A DNA stretch of 64,000 bases from Planctomycetaceae bacterium (GTDB lineage: Bacteria > Planctomycetota > Planctomycetia > Planctomycetales > Planctomycetaceae), in contig JAKFWA010000069.1 in assembly GCA_021732995.1 (NCBI GenBank), positions 27,282 through 91,281 of the forward strand, given 5' to 3'. The translations under genes and the position numbers were made by a program. The notes under the pieces are model-generated. The model did no database searches. It was not told the DNA's origin and saw only the letters and a program-made list of their open reading frames with translations. This document shows positions 15,101-24,035 of this stretch, piece by piece (position 1 is the first letter of the stretch; each line of letters starts with the position of its first letter).

Positions 15101-17494
15101 CTCAGCTCCTTTGCGGTTCCTCTCCCAAGATGCTTCCAGTTGCTCCAGAAAGCGTCGGCGTTCGGCCTTGCTGCTGTGCAGCTCCAGACAGCAATCGCCA
15201 AGGCCGTGTTCCCGAAGTCTCCTGTAGACGACATCCAGTGCTGCCGTCTTCTCGGCGACGAACAACACGGTTTTTCCCATCGACAGGCACTGAGCGATGA
15301 TGTTCGCGATCGTCTGGCTCTTGCCAGTCCCGGGTGGGCCAACGAGTACGAAGTCCTTGCCTTCGGCGGCCGTCATCACTGCCGCCAGTTGTGAGGAATC
15401 CGCCGGTAGCGGATGAACGAGGTTACCCGGCTCGTAGCGCGTGTCGATCTCTGCGGGGTGCGGAATGCTGCCGCCGACTGATTCAAACGGTTTGTCGGGA
15501 TCATGAGTGAGATGCCGCACGACGCGGTTTCTTTCGAGGCTATCCAACCGGTCGACGAGATCCTTCCACATCAGATACTTCACGAAAGAGAATGTTCCGA
15601 GTGCAGTCTCGTCCGTGACTTCGAAACCGGGAATATCACGCACTTCGCGACGCATCCGTTCCAGGACTGAAGGGACGTCGATGCCGCTGTCGTCCGTTGG
15701 CAATGCCGTCTCGAAGAACGTCAGATCGCGACCAAAATCCTTTTTCAACATCTGGATCAGAGTTGCATTGAAGCGGGGCTCGTCTTCGTGTTTCACCAGG
15801 TGGTAGGGTGAAACTGCGCTTTTCCGCAGCAGCTTGGCGGGAATGAGAATGAGCGGCGCCTTGCAGATGCGCGGATCACCCTTATGCGGCTTCCAGCGGA
15901 GAAAACCGACGGCGAGGTAGAGGGTGTTCGAACCACCTTCCGCCAGATCGTTGCGCACGGTGCGGTACAATGTCGTCAGGCGATTCGTCAGCTCTGGTTC
16001 TGGCAGGGGGCAGGCGACCTCATCACGTTCGAGGGCGAGTCGCGCAAACTCCGCGTCCAGATCATGCCCCGTTTTTTTCTGGTGCAATTCGGCGTCGCGG
16101 TCGCCTCGCGGGTTGTGCTGCACCAGGGAAATAAGCCTGAGCCGCGCGCCGTCCGCAAGTCTGTCTTCCAGATTTGAAATGCGGGGACACAGTAACGGAA
16201 CGGTCTGCTTCGTAGCCTTGAAGTTCAGCAGCCGATTGTTGAGCGAGAGGTTCAGCAGCTTGCGCTGCCAACGCTCAATGCGGCCAGCGGCCGTTGTCGG
16301 TTGAGGCGTGACGTCGATGACTTCCACCGACAGTCCATCAAACGCGGGCAAGGAGGGGAGCGGCAGAGAATCCGCTTCGACACTCACTCCAGGCTCTGAC
16401 GAGGTGGGACGATGTGAAGCCAGCGGTCGAATTTGAGCCATTCTGGCCCGCGCCACGTCGATCGCCGCCACAAAGTTGCCTTCCTTGATCTCGCTCGTCA
16501 GGCCCTCGGCAGTCGTGATCGCGCTCTCAAACTTGGCGGGCGGCTGGCGAGACACCAGCGTCGTTTCGAAGGTAACAAGTTCTCGCGCGGTGAGTGCTTT
16601 GCGTACCTCACTGCAATCAGGCTCGATCAACTGCTTGAATGTTTTCTCGACGAGCCACACGCCAACACAGCAATGCTCCCGCAACATGATGATGACAGCA
16701 TTCAGGCCAATGGCTTCGATCGCGGCGGCGAACAACAGAGTGCTGTCCAGGCAGGTGGCCAATCCGCTTTGCAGGATCAGGCTTGGCTTTCGTGTTTTCT
16801 GACCCGTTTCTTCAAAGCTGCTCGGAGGATTCGCATAGGTCAACGACTTTTCCGCGATGGCCGACCAGAGCGCCGCTGTCAGCATGTAAACGCGGCGCGG
16901 ATCACCGCTCTGATAGCCATCCAGACCGGAAGAATGGCCATGCCTGACGAGGATTGCTCCGGCAAGTTTTAGAATGCTGGCTACCGCAGGATCGTTTGGC
17001 ATCACGAACGCCGCGAGGAGTTCGCCGCCCGAACTCATGCCGCCCCACTCGTCGCGCGCGAGTACGCGAAGGTCGTGTTCGCATTCGGCGATGATCGCGC
17101 CCTCGTGGTGCAGCGTGAAGGTGAGCCTGCACCGTTCGGCTTCGTTGAGTCCATTAAGATAGTCTGGATCCAGATGTAGCTCGTGATCTCGAACGGAAAG
17201 ACGCGATTCCTTTGCGAGGCTGTCCAGAATCCAGTGCGTGGGTCGAATGATCGCGGGACTCGAACGGACCTCGAGGCGCAGGTTGTTGAACGCGTGCGGC
17301 GTATTGTTCTCGACGTCCAGAGAATTCAGCAGTGGAACCGAGTTCTGCCATGATGCGTAATTGACACACGACGCCACCACGGCATCGATTCGCAGCGTAG
17401 GAGTTTCGCTTTCAGTGACCTGTTGACTGATCAAGGTGCTGTTCCGCAGCGAGTATCCGAGAGTAAGAGTTGCCGACGCAAACAGACGCATCAT
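12200..17494 (-). CDS. DUF4011 / SF1 helicase / MTES_1575-Vsr-like nuclease, Hhe-type
   Basis: At 1,764 residues this is the largest gene in the window. Residues about 30-170 form a beta-rich domain (SLDVENNTPHAFNNLRLEV). Around 235-290 a transglutaminase-like segment contains GLATCLDSTLLFAAAIEAIG and REHCCVGVW. At about 400 the DUF4011 signature appears (WQRKLLNLSLNNRLLNFK). The SF1 helicase has Walker A VGPPGTGKSQTIANII (about 716), motif Ia VLFVAEKTAALDV, Walker B VVIFDEASQI (about 1341), GDPKQLPPTNFF and LNWHYRSRHESLI, plus NVQGDERDVMFFS and VTRARQQLVVYS. The C-terminus (about 1665-1755) is a PD-(D/E)xK nuclease of the MTES_1575/Vsr type with FRVDLGV, GIECDGATYHRS and LGWKILRVWSRDWW. This is the architecture of Hhe (DUF4011-helicase-Vsr), a reported single-gene antiphage system. 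All visible motifs are intact. The exact start is uncertain. Confidence 0.92.
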   Translation of the reverse strand: MMRLFASATLTLGYSLRNSTLISQQVTESETPTLRIDAVVASCVNYASWQNSVPLLNSLDVENNTPHAFNNLRLEVRSSPAIIRPTHWILDSLAKESRLSVRDHELHLDPDYLNGLNEAERCRLTFTLHHEGAIIAECEHDLRVLARDEWGGMSSGGELLAAFVMPNDPAVASILKLAGAILVRHGHSSGLDGYQSGDPRRVYMLTAALWSAIAEKSLTYANPPSSFEETGQKTRKPSLILQSGLATCLDSTLLFAAAIEAIGLNAVIIMLREHCCVGVWLVEKTFKQLIEPDCSEVRKALTARELVTFETTLVSRQPPAKFESAITTAEGLTSEIKEGNFVAAIDVARARMAQIRPLASHRPTSSEPGVSVEADSLPLPSLPAFDGLSVEVIDVTPQPTTAAGRIERWQRKLLNLSLNNRLLNFKATKQTVPLLCPRISNLEDRLADGARLRLISLVQHNPRGDRDAELHQKKTGHDLDAEFARLALERDEVACPLPEPELTNRLTTLYRTVRNDLAEGGSNTLYLAVGFLRWKPHKGDPRICKAPLILIPAKLLRKSAVSPYHLVKHEDEPRFNATLIQMLKKDFGRDLTFFETALPTDDSGIDVPSVLERMRREVRDIPGFEVTDETALGTFSFVKYLMWKDLVDRLDSLERNRVVRHLTHDPDKPFESVGGSIPHPAEIDTRYEPGNLVHPLPADSSQLAAVMTAAEGKDFVLVGPPGTGKSQTIANIIAQCLSMGKTVLFVAEKTAALDVVYRRLREHGLGDCCLELHSSKAERRRFLEQLEASWERNRKGAENEWLTISERLKVRRDELNSYVTAIHKTHPNGWTAYGAMAHCVKGRQVTSPEFQWANTAQHDKAAYENLEHLVSDLSRTYQEVDWSAPLWAISAETWSARWEADLLAECSRVSDAATLLKTAIAQFATQLELTGISDVSATELSRFLRLATALTSVATEDVRMLFHEQFASFATASTQLQLLLQEYHQAHSSITSVYDEQLHLIPIDDIDRQWREANARFWPLSWFGRRKVVKLLQSYASSGTAIPQTDIEVIRKLKSQLDEIRRSPLAEHSRYWNAQHTNIEQLKTQIAKADELRLSIISVGKPRNTTTQISETLRPILSGDQATSPVFVTAQKFIEAVTSFQTASQAFRSALGTPTFCGDAEHVVATVLEAAAQIKEHRRVLQRWTSWCEVRARAETAGFKDWVQALQNGSLDSQDLVDRFRLGYARWWIPGVIDSDLVLQKFQRFKHEDAITDFRALDDQARAAASIHARQAAAHELPSPDSVARKSELGLLRHQLGLKRPSKSIREVISSMPESFGKLAPCLLMSPLSIAQYLPAEQPPFDVVIFDEASQITTWDAIGAIARGEQTIIVGDPKQLPPTNFFGRSDDDEANDEIEDHEKDLESILDEAKAAGLPTLQLNWHYRSRHESLIAFSNWNYYGNQLVSFPAAESADRGVSFRHLPDAVYDRGNSRTNRAEAMAIVEDAVARMKSQLASPENKRRTFGVITFNSQQQSLIQDLLDQAQRDNPELDWYFSDDRIEPTVVKNLENVQGDERDVMFFSITFGRDISGKPIPLTFGALNRDGGERRLNVAVTRARQQLVVYSSFKADQLAAEQSQARGVRDLKAFLEYAEKGPEAIASRTSGSLGSYESPLEAAIAESLHAKGWQITPQVGVSGFRVDLGVVHPDKPGAYLAGIECDGATYHRSPSARDRDKTRQQVLENLGWKILRVWSRDWWYDAETALNRLHQDLTMRLEESRKSARSEV

Positions 17495-17947
17495 CCTTGA
17501 TGAACACGACAGGACACTCTCCGTGATTTCCGTCCTGCGGGATCAATTTCGGTGAATTGCCTGACTATCCGTTAAGAGCCACGAGCGTCCGGTTCAATGT
17601 GTTGCGAGTATGACGTGTCACCTACGCATATTCATCCGCTTCGCATGCGTTGTATGGCTGCTGAAGCAGAAGTTGAGGCAGAGCAGGGGGCGTTGATCAC
17701 CGCCGGCACAGGCCTGTGTTCGACATTTTGGCGTGGCTCGTGAGGCACTTTGAGTCCTTTGAATTGGCCTGGTCATAGCTTGATCGTGTCGCGTGACAGA
17801 TGATCTATGCGGGGACTGCCACAGTTGGTAATCATCACTGAGGCAACGCTCGATCAGCACGACGAGAGCGATGCTTTGACTTGTGCCTGTGACGCGCGTC
17901 GGGGTTGGCGCATCAGGACTCATGAGACGCAAGGATGGGTTTCAACC
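17495..17947. other. Gene-free divergent region
   Basis: These 453 bp separate the helicase-nuclease start from the next plus-strand gene. Both genes must draw promoters from it. The short open frames here have skewed composition and no recognisable motif. No tRNA, repeat or clear operator was seen. Confidence 0.4.
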
Positions 17948-18370
17948 ATGCAGGGTTCGACGGACAGAACTCCATCGGCTGCCGGGGCATCGAAGGCGCT
18001 GCATTGCGTCGAAGTTTACGTTCCGAAAAAGCTTGAAACACTTTCTGCCCTTTACACGTACTTGCGCAGCAAACTCACGCAGCGGAAAGCCGGAGTTGCT
18101 CAGGACGTCCCGATCGACGGATTCTCGCTCTACGAGGTCGATGGCGCGTTCTACGGAAAAGTGATCTACGAGGAGCGAACCGTTGTTCTGCGAATCCTGT
18201 TTGACCGGAGCAGAGCCGATGACAGCAGCTCCATCGAAAGTAAGATCCACACGCTTGGTAGCGAAGTCGCTGCCACAGTCGCAATGACTGAGGAAGAGAT
18301 CTGGATTTGCCACTATCCACTCGACGTCGTGATCTTCCGCCCGGGACAGTCGGACAGGATGACAGACTGA
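17948..18370 (+). CDS. Conserved-looking hypothetical protein, unknown function
   Basis: This product of 140 residues is not recognised. The ATG at 17948 was preferred to the upstream ATG at 17807 because the extra 47 residues are Arg/His-rich and unlike a protein. The core alternates strands and helices: LHCVEVYVPKKLETLSALY, then IDGFSLYEVDGAFYGKVIYE, then RTVVLRILFDRS, then IWICHYPLDVVIF. It has no signal peptide or membrane helix, so it is probably cytosolic. The spacing to the PP2C gene is 477 bp, so they are probably not one operon. The coding call rests on composition only. Confidence 0.5.
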   Translation: MQGSTDRTPSAAGASKALHCVEVYVPKKLETLSALYTYLRSKLTQRKAGVAQDVPIDGFSLYEVDGAFYGKVIYEERTVVLRILFDRSRADDSSSIESKIHTLGSEVAATVAMTEEEIWICHYPLDVVIFRPGQSDRMTD

Positions 18371-18847
18371 TCGCACCGGCGGTTGCTGCCTGACAGCCCT
18401 CATCGGTTTATTCCGACTGCTCCTTCATCGTCTGCCGGAGTGTCCGACAGGATGTGGTGAATAGCAGGCCCCGTCGTGTTTAGTGGAGAAGTTCTGTGTG
18501 CTTCGACGGTTCAACGCGAGGGCTGCGCAATCGGTACGGCTTCTTCTCTCGCGATGTGCCGGGGCGTCACGTGCGGATTCCGTGCGATCCAGACGCTGCC
18601 AATTGAAGGTTCCGATGGCAGTCCGTCCGGCGTCTGAGCAGAAGGTATTTGTCCGCATTTACGCGGGTCCGCGCCGTAATTTTGTGACTGAGACTGGTGG
18701 CATCTGGATCTTGCCCCTTTAATCGCGAATACGGAATTCGCCGGGTATCCGCCAAAGTGGATCGCTTCGCAGCGAGTCTGGGTGCCCATTAGACTCGTGA
18801 GTTCTTCCAATTCACCTTAGTAAACCTTGTCCTCCGAAGGCGTCCCC
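18371..18847. other. Gene-free stretch upstream of the PP2C gene
   Basis: No convincing gene, RNA or repeat was seen in these 477 bp. Frames on both strands are short, Arg- and Ser-rich, and read like chance. The stretch presumably carries the promoter of the phosphatase gene. A GAAGG about nine bases before 18848 is its likely ribosome-binding site. Confidence 0.4.
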
Positions 18848-20158
18848 ATGCGTTGGGAACAGAAAGTCCAATACGCCACGCTCAGCGATATTGGCCTGCG
18901 GAGAAAGAACAATCAGGACTCATTCACGATCCAGTTGGCGTCCGACGAAGAGACCTTCACCAAATTTGGTCATCTGTTCGTCGTCGCTGACGGCATGGGG
19001 GGGCACGCGGTCGGCGAACTCGCCAGCAAGATGGCCGTCGACGCGATCCCGCTGACGTTCTTCAAGAGCCGTGCTGAAACGAACGGTGGCGCGCTGACGG
19101 AAGCCATTGAGCACGCCAACCGTGCAATTCATGAACGCGGTTCGACAAACGTCGATTTCAACCGCATGGGCACCACCTGCGTCTGCCTGGTGCTCTCTGC
19201 CAACGGTGCCGTGCTAGGTCACGTCGGGGACAGCCGGGCCTATCGAGTGCGCGGCGACCGCATTGAACAACTGACTTTCGACCACAGCCTTCAATGGGAG
19301 TTGGAACGTCAGGGACGCTTGAAGAAGAACGACGCGCTGATGTCTGAAGTGCGGCATGTCATCACGCGATCGCTGGGCCCCGAACCCAACGTTGAAGTTG
19401 AGATCGACGGCCCGATGCCGGTCCTCCCTAACGACAGGTACCTGCTCTGTTCAGACGGCCTGACGGGTTATGTAACCGATCCCGAAATCGGCATGATCAT
19501 TCGAGAGATGCCGATCGAAGAATCCGCCCGTCTGCTGGTGAACCTCGCCAAGATGCGTGGTGGTTCCGACAACATCACGGTGGTAGTGGTGCAGTGCGGC
19601 GACTGGGCCAATTCTCCCAGTGAAGACGTGCATGCGGACAGCCCAACCACATTGGCGACACCGCATCGGCCACAATCGAGGCTTGTGATTTGGTTGATGC
19701 TTATCATCGTGCTGGCTGTTGGCAGTTGGATGATGACGCTGCGCATGTTCGTCATCGGCGGTCTCGTGCTGGGCGGCGGCCTGCTGGGAGTTGTGGGCTT
19801 GCTGGCAGCCCGCAATCGGCAACCGACACCACCGCAGCGCCACTATGAGAGCGATTCGACAGTCGATCATCGCCCGTATCGACTGGCAAGCGCGCGCACT
19901 TCAAAAGACTTCCTCAACACGCTGAATCAGATGGAAGTCGAACTTCGCAAGATGGCCAACGACGAAAACTGGCAGCTCGACTGGGAACAGCACGCCCGTG
20001 CCGTTTCAGCAGCTCGGCAGGCGCTCGACAAGAAGGCTTCCGGGAAGGTGCTCAGTGAACTCGGAAAGGCCGTTGACCTGCTGATGGGTGGATTGCATGC
20101 TCATCGCAAGAAACTGAAGGCTGCCGAGCCGCCCGAGACCGGCAAGCCTGCGGAATGA
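18848..20158 (+). CDS. PP2C-family protein serine/threonine phosphatase with membrane anchor
   Basis: This 436-residue protein starts at ATG 18848 with a GAAGG signal upstream. Residues 1-250 are a PP2C (PPM) phosphatase. They include TLSDIGLRRKNNQDSF with the metal-binding Asp, VVADGMGGHAVGELAS, LGHVGDSRAYRVR, LLCSDGLTGYVTD and GGSDNITVVVVQCG. The metal-coordinating Asp residues are all present, so manganese- or magnesium-dependent phosphatase activity is expected. Residues about 280-320 hold two membrane helices (LVIWLMLIIVLAVGSWMM and FVIGGLVLGGGLLGVVGLLA), placing the catalytic domain in the cytoplasm. The C-terminal 110 residues are helical. Such enzymes usually reverse Hanks-type kinase signalling. 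No Ser/Thr kinase gene lies in the window. A histidine kinase gene follows about 100 bp downstream. Confidence 0.92.
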   Translation: MRWEQKVQYATLSDIGLRRKNNQDSFTIQLASDEETFTKFGHLFVVADGMGGHAVGELASKMAVDAIPLTFFKSRAETNGGALTEAIEHANRAIHERGSTNVDFNRMGTTCVCLVLSANGAVLGHVGDSRAYRVRGDRIEQLTFDHSLQWELERQGRLKKNDALMSEVRHVITRSLGPEPNVEVEIDGPMPVLPNDRYLLCSDGLTGYVTDPEIGMIIREMPIEESARLLVNLAKMRGGSDNITVVVVQCGDWANSPSEDVHADSPTTLATPHRPQSRLVIWLMLIIVLAVGSWMMTLRMFVIGGLVLGGGLLGVVGLLAARNRQPTPPQRHYESDSTVDHRPYRLASARTSKDFLNTLNQMEVELRKMANDENWQLDWEQHARAVSAARQALDKKASGKVLSELGKAVDLLMGGLHAHRKKLKAAEPPETGKPAE

Positions 20159-20255
20159 CTGCATCTTGTTGATCTGTGGGTGGATACCTACTCTCTAGCT
20201 GCTGATCGCCAGCTCGCTCAGATCTGACGGGTGTACTACTACCAAGGACGGTGCC

Positions 20256-21800
20256 GTGTTTCTGACCCGCTCAATTCGCCGCAAGATGATCTCCGTGCTG
20301 GGAGCCGTCTGCGTGATGCTTGCTGTGCTGGCGAGTAGCGGAGCATGGGGTTTGCTGTCCTTTCGCGCTCTAGTCAACGACCCGGCGGTGAACCAGCAGG
20401 AAACGAGTACTCACGCGCACGTGATTACGGCCATCGCGCGACTTCGGGACACCTTGCCTCGAGCCAGTGAAAACGAAGTCCGCGGTTTTGATGTGGAGGA
20501 GTTCGAAGCGCGAAGGCAAGAGGCCCGCGTCGTCAATTCCAGCTACCGACGGCTGCTGAAAAGCCTGCATGGGTTTGCGCAACCTCAGAATCACCCGCAT
20601 CCGGCCGAGCAACTCTCCGGCAACATCGAACTGATGTTGCGATCGCTGTCTGCGAACGACATGCGTCAATTGGACCACCAGATGCAGCAGCTTCAGCAAC
20701 TGGCCGTCGCGTTGCCCGAGTTACCCGACGAACTGCGACAGCGAGTTCGCGAAGCCCGCGACACTTACCGCTCGAGTATCGCGTTCCTGACCGCCAGCAG
20801 TGTGCTCGTCGTTGTGTTGCTCGCGTGGCTGGTGCGGTTCGGCTTCAAGCACGTTTTCCAGCCGATCCACGAACTTCATCAAGGTGCGCGGCGGGTCGCT
20901 CAGGGCGACTTCGATTACCGGGTGCACCAGTCGTCGGACGATGAAGTCGGCGAGCTGGCTGAAGCCTTCAACCTGATGGCTGAACGATTTCAGGAGATTG
21001 CCGCGGACCTCGACGGCCAAGTCAAAGCGCGCAGCCAGCAACTCGTCCGTTCGGAGCGACTCGCCAGCGTAGGCTTCCTCGCCGCCGGAGTCGCCCATGA
21101 GATCAACAATCCGCTCACGGCGATTCGCTGGACTGGAGAGTCGTTGGAATCACGCCTCTCTGAACTCCTGAAGGACGCTCCGCGCGATGATGCCTCGATC
21201 GTGCAAACTTATGTGCGAATGATTCAGTCTGAATCCGAGCGTTGTCAGGAAATCACCCGCAAGTTACTGGACTTCTCACGCAATCACGAAACCGAGCGGT
21301 CCCTCAACGACGTTTCGTCGATTATCCGGGAAGTCCTGACGCTCATCGTCCACATGAAGAAATACCGCTCGGGCCGCTTGAGCTTCGATCATCCGGAACC
21401 GTGTCTCGTTGAAATCAATCCCCATGAGATCAAGCAGGTCGTTTTGAATCTCGTCGCCAATGGTCTCGACGCCACCGAGGGCACCGGCAGCCTGCACGTC
21501 GACATCGTTGAGAACGTGGACACTGTCGAGCTGCGTTTCACCGACAACGGCTGCGGCCTGACCAGTGAGGTCATGGACAATCTCTTTGAGCCATTCTTCA
21601 CAACGAAGCCCACCGGACAGGGAACCGGCCTCGGCCTGTCGATCAGTCATCGCATCGTTACCGATCACGGCGGACGTATTGAAGTGCACAGCAACGGTCC
21701 CGGCACTGGCAGCACCTTCGTCGTGCGACTACCCCGCCAGCAACGCGGTGCGAAGGCTCAACAGACCGCAACTCCAGTCTTAAGCCGCTCTCGTTCGTAG
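20256..21800 (+). CDS. Membrane sensor histidine kinase with HAMP domain
   Basis: The start is a GTG at 20256, preceded by AAGGACGG. An ATG at 20286 is an alternative. The 514-residue product has a first membrane helix (MISVLGAVCVMLAVLASSGAW), a periplasmic helical sensor region (about 45-165) and a second helix (SSVLVVVLLAWLVRFGF). A HAMP domain follows with LHQGARRVAQGDFDYRV and DEVGELAEAFNLMAERF. HisKA contains SVGFLAAGVAHEINNPLTAI with the phospho-acceptor His. HATPase_c has NLVANGLDATEG, FTDNGCGL, FEPFFTTKPTG and GTGLGLSISHRIVTDHGG. It lacks a receiver domain and no response regulator gene is adjacent, so it is an orphan kinase. The PP2C gene upstream is on the same strand. Confidence 0.92.
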   Translation: MFLTRSIRRKMISVLGAVCVMLAVLASSGAWGLLSFRALVNDPAVNQQETSTHAHVITAIARLRDTLPRASENEVRGFDVEEFEARRQEARVVNSSYRRLLKSLHGFAQPQNHPHPAEQLSGNIELMLRSLSANDMRQLDHQMQQLQQLAVALPELPDELRQRVREARDTYRSSIAFLTASSVLVVVLLAWLVRFGFKHVFQPIHELHQGARRVAQGDFDYRVHQSSDDEVGELAEAFNLMAERFQEIAADLDGQVKARSQQLVRSERLASVGFLAAGVAHEINNPLTAIRWTGESLESRLSELLKDAPRDDASIVQTYVRMIQSESERCQEITRKLLDFSRNHETERSLNDVSSIIREVLTLIVHMKKYRSGRLSFDHPEPCLVEINPHEIKQVVLNLVANGLDATEGTGSLHVDIVENVDTVELRFTDNGCGLTSEVMDNLFEPFFTTKPTGQGTGLGLSISHRIVTDHGGRIEVHSNGPGTGSTFVVRLPRQQRGAKAQQTATPVLSRSRS

Positions 21801-22011
21801 CGCCTTCATGTGAGCCCCGCGAGTTCCCTGCTCAAAATCCTTCACGGAGACGTCACCGGACGACCACGATTTCACTGGCGACAATGACATCTTGGTTGAA
21901 GCCGGTAGTCGCGGCCTGTAGCCTCTTCTCCGACCTGCTCTTGGCTGTTCGCTCCGGCTGAGTGCCCGTTAATCAATCGTCCGACCCCGCGTGTTTTTGA
22001 GGCGGATCAAG

Positions 22012-22977
22012 ATGGCATCCGGAGCAATTCCTGCAGACTCTGCGGACATGGGAACGGCCGCGCTGCCTGGCCGTAATGTCCTCGACATTGAAGTCATTCG
22101 TGCCCTGAGTCACCGATCCGACGCGCGTGGCCTGGTGCGATTTGCGATCCACTTCACGGTGATGGCGTTGACCGGCCTACTGCTCTGGGCGGCTCTGCCT
22201 CACTGGTGGTTGATGATTCCAGCCATGCTGCTGCACGGCTTCACCATCGTCACGATGTTCGCTCCCATGCACGAGTGCGTGCATCGCACGGTGTTCGCCA
22301 CGCCTATCCTAAACGAAGCCTTTGGTTGGCTGGCCGGACTCCTGGGCTTCTATAACTTCACTTACTACCGCTACTACCACACTTGGCACCATCGCTACAC
22401 GCAGGACCCTGAAAAGGACCCTGAGCTGATGACGCCCAAGCCACACAACTTCGGCGAATACCTGTGGGAGGTTAGTGCGATCTCGTTCTGGCTGATGCGA
22501 CCTGTGTTGTTTCTGCGATTGTCGCTCGGCCGCACGCAGCGATATCCGTTCATTCCGGAATCCGCGCGCCGCAAGATTGCCCTCTCGGCGGGAATTCAGT
22601 TTGGAATCTACATCGCGGGGATCGTGTCGATCGCCTTGGGTTACCACTACGTCTGGATGTACTGGTTCTTGCCGGCGCTGCTGGCTCAGCCGTTGCTGCG
22701 AGCCATTCTGATTACCGAGCACACGGGCTGCACCACGGATGAAAACGGCCTGACGAATACTCGGACGACGCTGACCAATCCGTTCGTCCGGCTGCTGATG
22801 TGGAACATGCCGTTCCACGCAGAGCACCATCTTTACCCGTCGATTCCATTCCATCAGTTGCCGCTGGCTCACCAGAGGCTGAAGGAACAACTGGCTCATA
22901 TTGCCCCAAGTTACGTCGCCGCCAGTCGCGACGTGGTCAAGTCTCTCCATCCGTCAGAACAGCCCGCAGCAACCTGA
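22012..22977 (+). CDS. Fatty acid desaturase family membrane protein
   Basis: The ATG at 22012 has GAGG nine bases upstream and is preferred to the GTG at 21991. The 321-residue protein has the three histidine boxes of membrane di-iron desaturases: HECVHRTVF (HxxxH), YHTWHHRYTQDPEKDPE (HxxHH) and FHAEHHLYPSIPF (HxxHH). Membrane helices surround them (VMALTGLLLWAALPHWW, FGIYIAGIVSIALGYHY). The spacing matches the FA_desaturase family that includes acyl-lipid desaturases and beta-carotene ketolase/hydroxylase relatives. The substrate is not determined. It probably forms an operon with the MetX-like gene, which starts 12 bp after its stop. Confidence 0.9.
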   Translation: MASGAIPADSADMGTAALPGRNVLDIEVIRALSHRSDARGLVRFAIHFTVMALTGLLLWAALPHWWLMIPAMLLHGFTIVTMFAPMHECVHRTVFATPILNEAFGWLAGLLGFYNFTYYRYYHTWHHRYTQDPEKDPELMTPKPHNFGEYLWEVSAISFWLMRPVLFLRLSLGRTQRYPFIPESARRKIALSAGIQFGIYIAGIVSIALGYHYVWMYWFLPALLAQPLLRAILITEHTGCTTDENGLTNTRTTLTNPFVRLLMWNMPFHAEHHLYPSIPFHQLPLAHQRLKEQLAHIAPSYVAASRDVVKSLHPSEQPAAT

Positions 22978-22988
22978 GCGGACCCGCC

Positions 22989-24002
22989 ATGGCGAACTAC
23001 GACGTTTTCCAGTTGCCGAACTTCGCGCTGCAGGCAGGCGGCTCGCTGCCCGCTGCGCAGTTGGCGTACAAAACCTATGGCTCGCTGAACGCCACGAAAT
23101 CGAACGCGATTCTCTATCCGACGTCTTACGCGGCGCATCATTCGGACATCGAATGGCTCGTCGGGCCGGGAAACATTCTGGACTCGTCCCGCTACTTCAT
23201 CGTTATCGCCAACATGTTCGGCAATGGGTTGTCGTCATCGCCGAGCAACCAACCAGACTCGCCTGGCGGCCCGCGATTTCCCGTCATCACACACATCGAC
23301 AACATTACGGCCCAGCGGCGTCTGCTGAGTGAAGTGTTCGGCATTGATCGCCTCGCGCTGGCTTATGGCTGGTCGATGGGCGGTCAGCAGGCTCTGCATT
23401 GGGGTGCCGTGTTTCCTGAGCAAGTCGAACGCATCGCCGCGATCTGCACGTCCGCGAAGACTTCGGTGCACAACATCGTGTTTCTGGAAGGCCTCCGAGC
23501 GGCGCTGCTGACAGATCCCGCCTGGAACGGCGAGCGCTTCACGAGCAAACCCGAGCGAGGTCTCAAGGCGTTCGGCCGAATCTATGCAGGCTGGGCGATG
23601 TCGCAAGCCTTCTATCGAGCTGATGGACACCTCGCATTGGGTTATTCATCGCTCGAAGAGTTTCTGATGCGCGATTGGGAAGCCAGCTTCCTGCGCCGCG
23701 ACGCCGCCAACCTGCTGTCGATGATTGAGACCTGGATCCGATCCGACATCAGCAACAACACCATCTACAACGGCGACCTGAAAGCCGCGCTCGGTGCGAT
23801 TCAGGCCCGCACGCTGATCATGCCCGGCCAGACCGATTTGTACTTCACGCCTGAAGATGCGCTCGCCGAATCACGCCAGATCCCGAATGCCGATTACCGC
23901 CCGATTCCGTCCATCTGGGGCCATCGAGCGGGCAATCCTGCGAAGAACCCGGACGACCAGTTATTCCTGAAAAACGCCATCGCCGCACTGCTCAGCGCTT
24001 AA
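22989..24002 (+). CDS. MetX-like alpha/beta fold protein (homoserine O-acetyltransferase family)
   Basis: This 337-residue protein starts at ATG 22989, 11 bases after the desaturase stop. It has the alpha/beta hydrolase fold of the homoserine acetyltransferase family. LAYKTYGSLNATKSNAILYP is the family N-terminus. The nucleophile elbow is LAYGWSMGGQQALHWG with Ser in GWSMGG. MPGQTDLYFTPED carries the acid and IPSIWGHRAGNP carries His, so the triad is complete. The PSDNPGGPRF-like loop (SPSNQPDSPGGPRFPVI) is also typical. Real MetX enzymes are usually about 370 residues with a lid domain. This shorter form may act on another acyl substrate. The operon with a desaturase fits acyl chemistry, but that is inference. 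Confidence 0.8.
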   Translation: MANYDVFQLPNFALQAGGSLPAAQLAYKTYGSLNATKSNAILYPTSYAAHHSDIEWLVGPGNILDSSRYFIVIANMFGNGLSSSPSNQPDSPGGPRFPVITHIDNITAQRRLLSEVFGIDRLALAYGWSMGGQQALHWGAVFPEQVERIAAICTSAKTSVHNIVFLEGLRAALLTDPAWNGERFTSKPERGLKAFGRIYAGWAMSQAFYRADGHLALGYSSLEEFLMRDWEASFLRRDAANLLSMIETWIRSDISNNTIYNGDLKAALGAIQARTLIMPGQTDLYFTPEDALAESRQIPNADYRPIPSIWGHRAGNPAKNPDDQLFLKNAIAALLSA

Positions 24003-24035
24003 GCAGATCCGGCCAGAACTCCAACTTGAGAGATC

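Noticed and set aside
12704..17162. Several 60-230-codon plus-strand frames opposite the helicase gene
   Set aside because: They mirror the helicase coding strand and have the skewed composition of antisense frames in GC-rich DNA.
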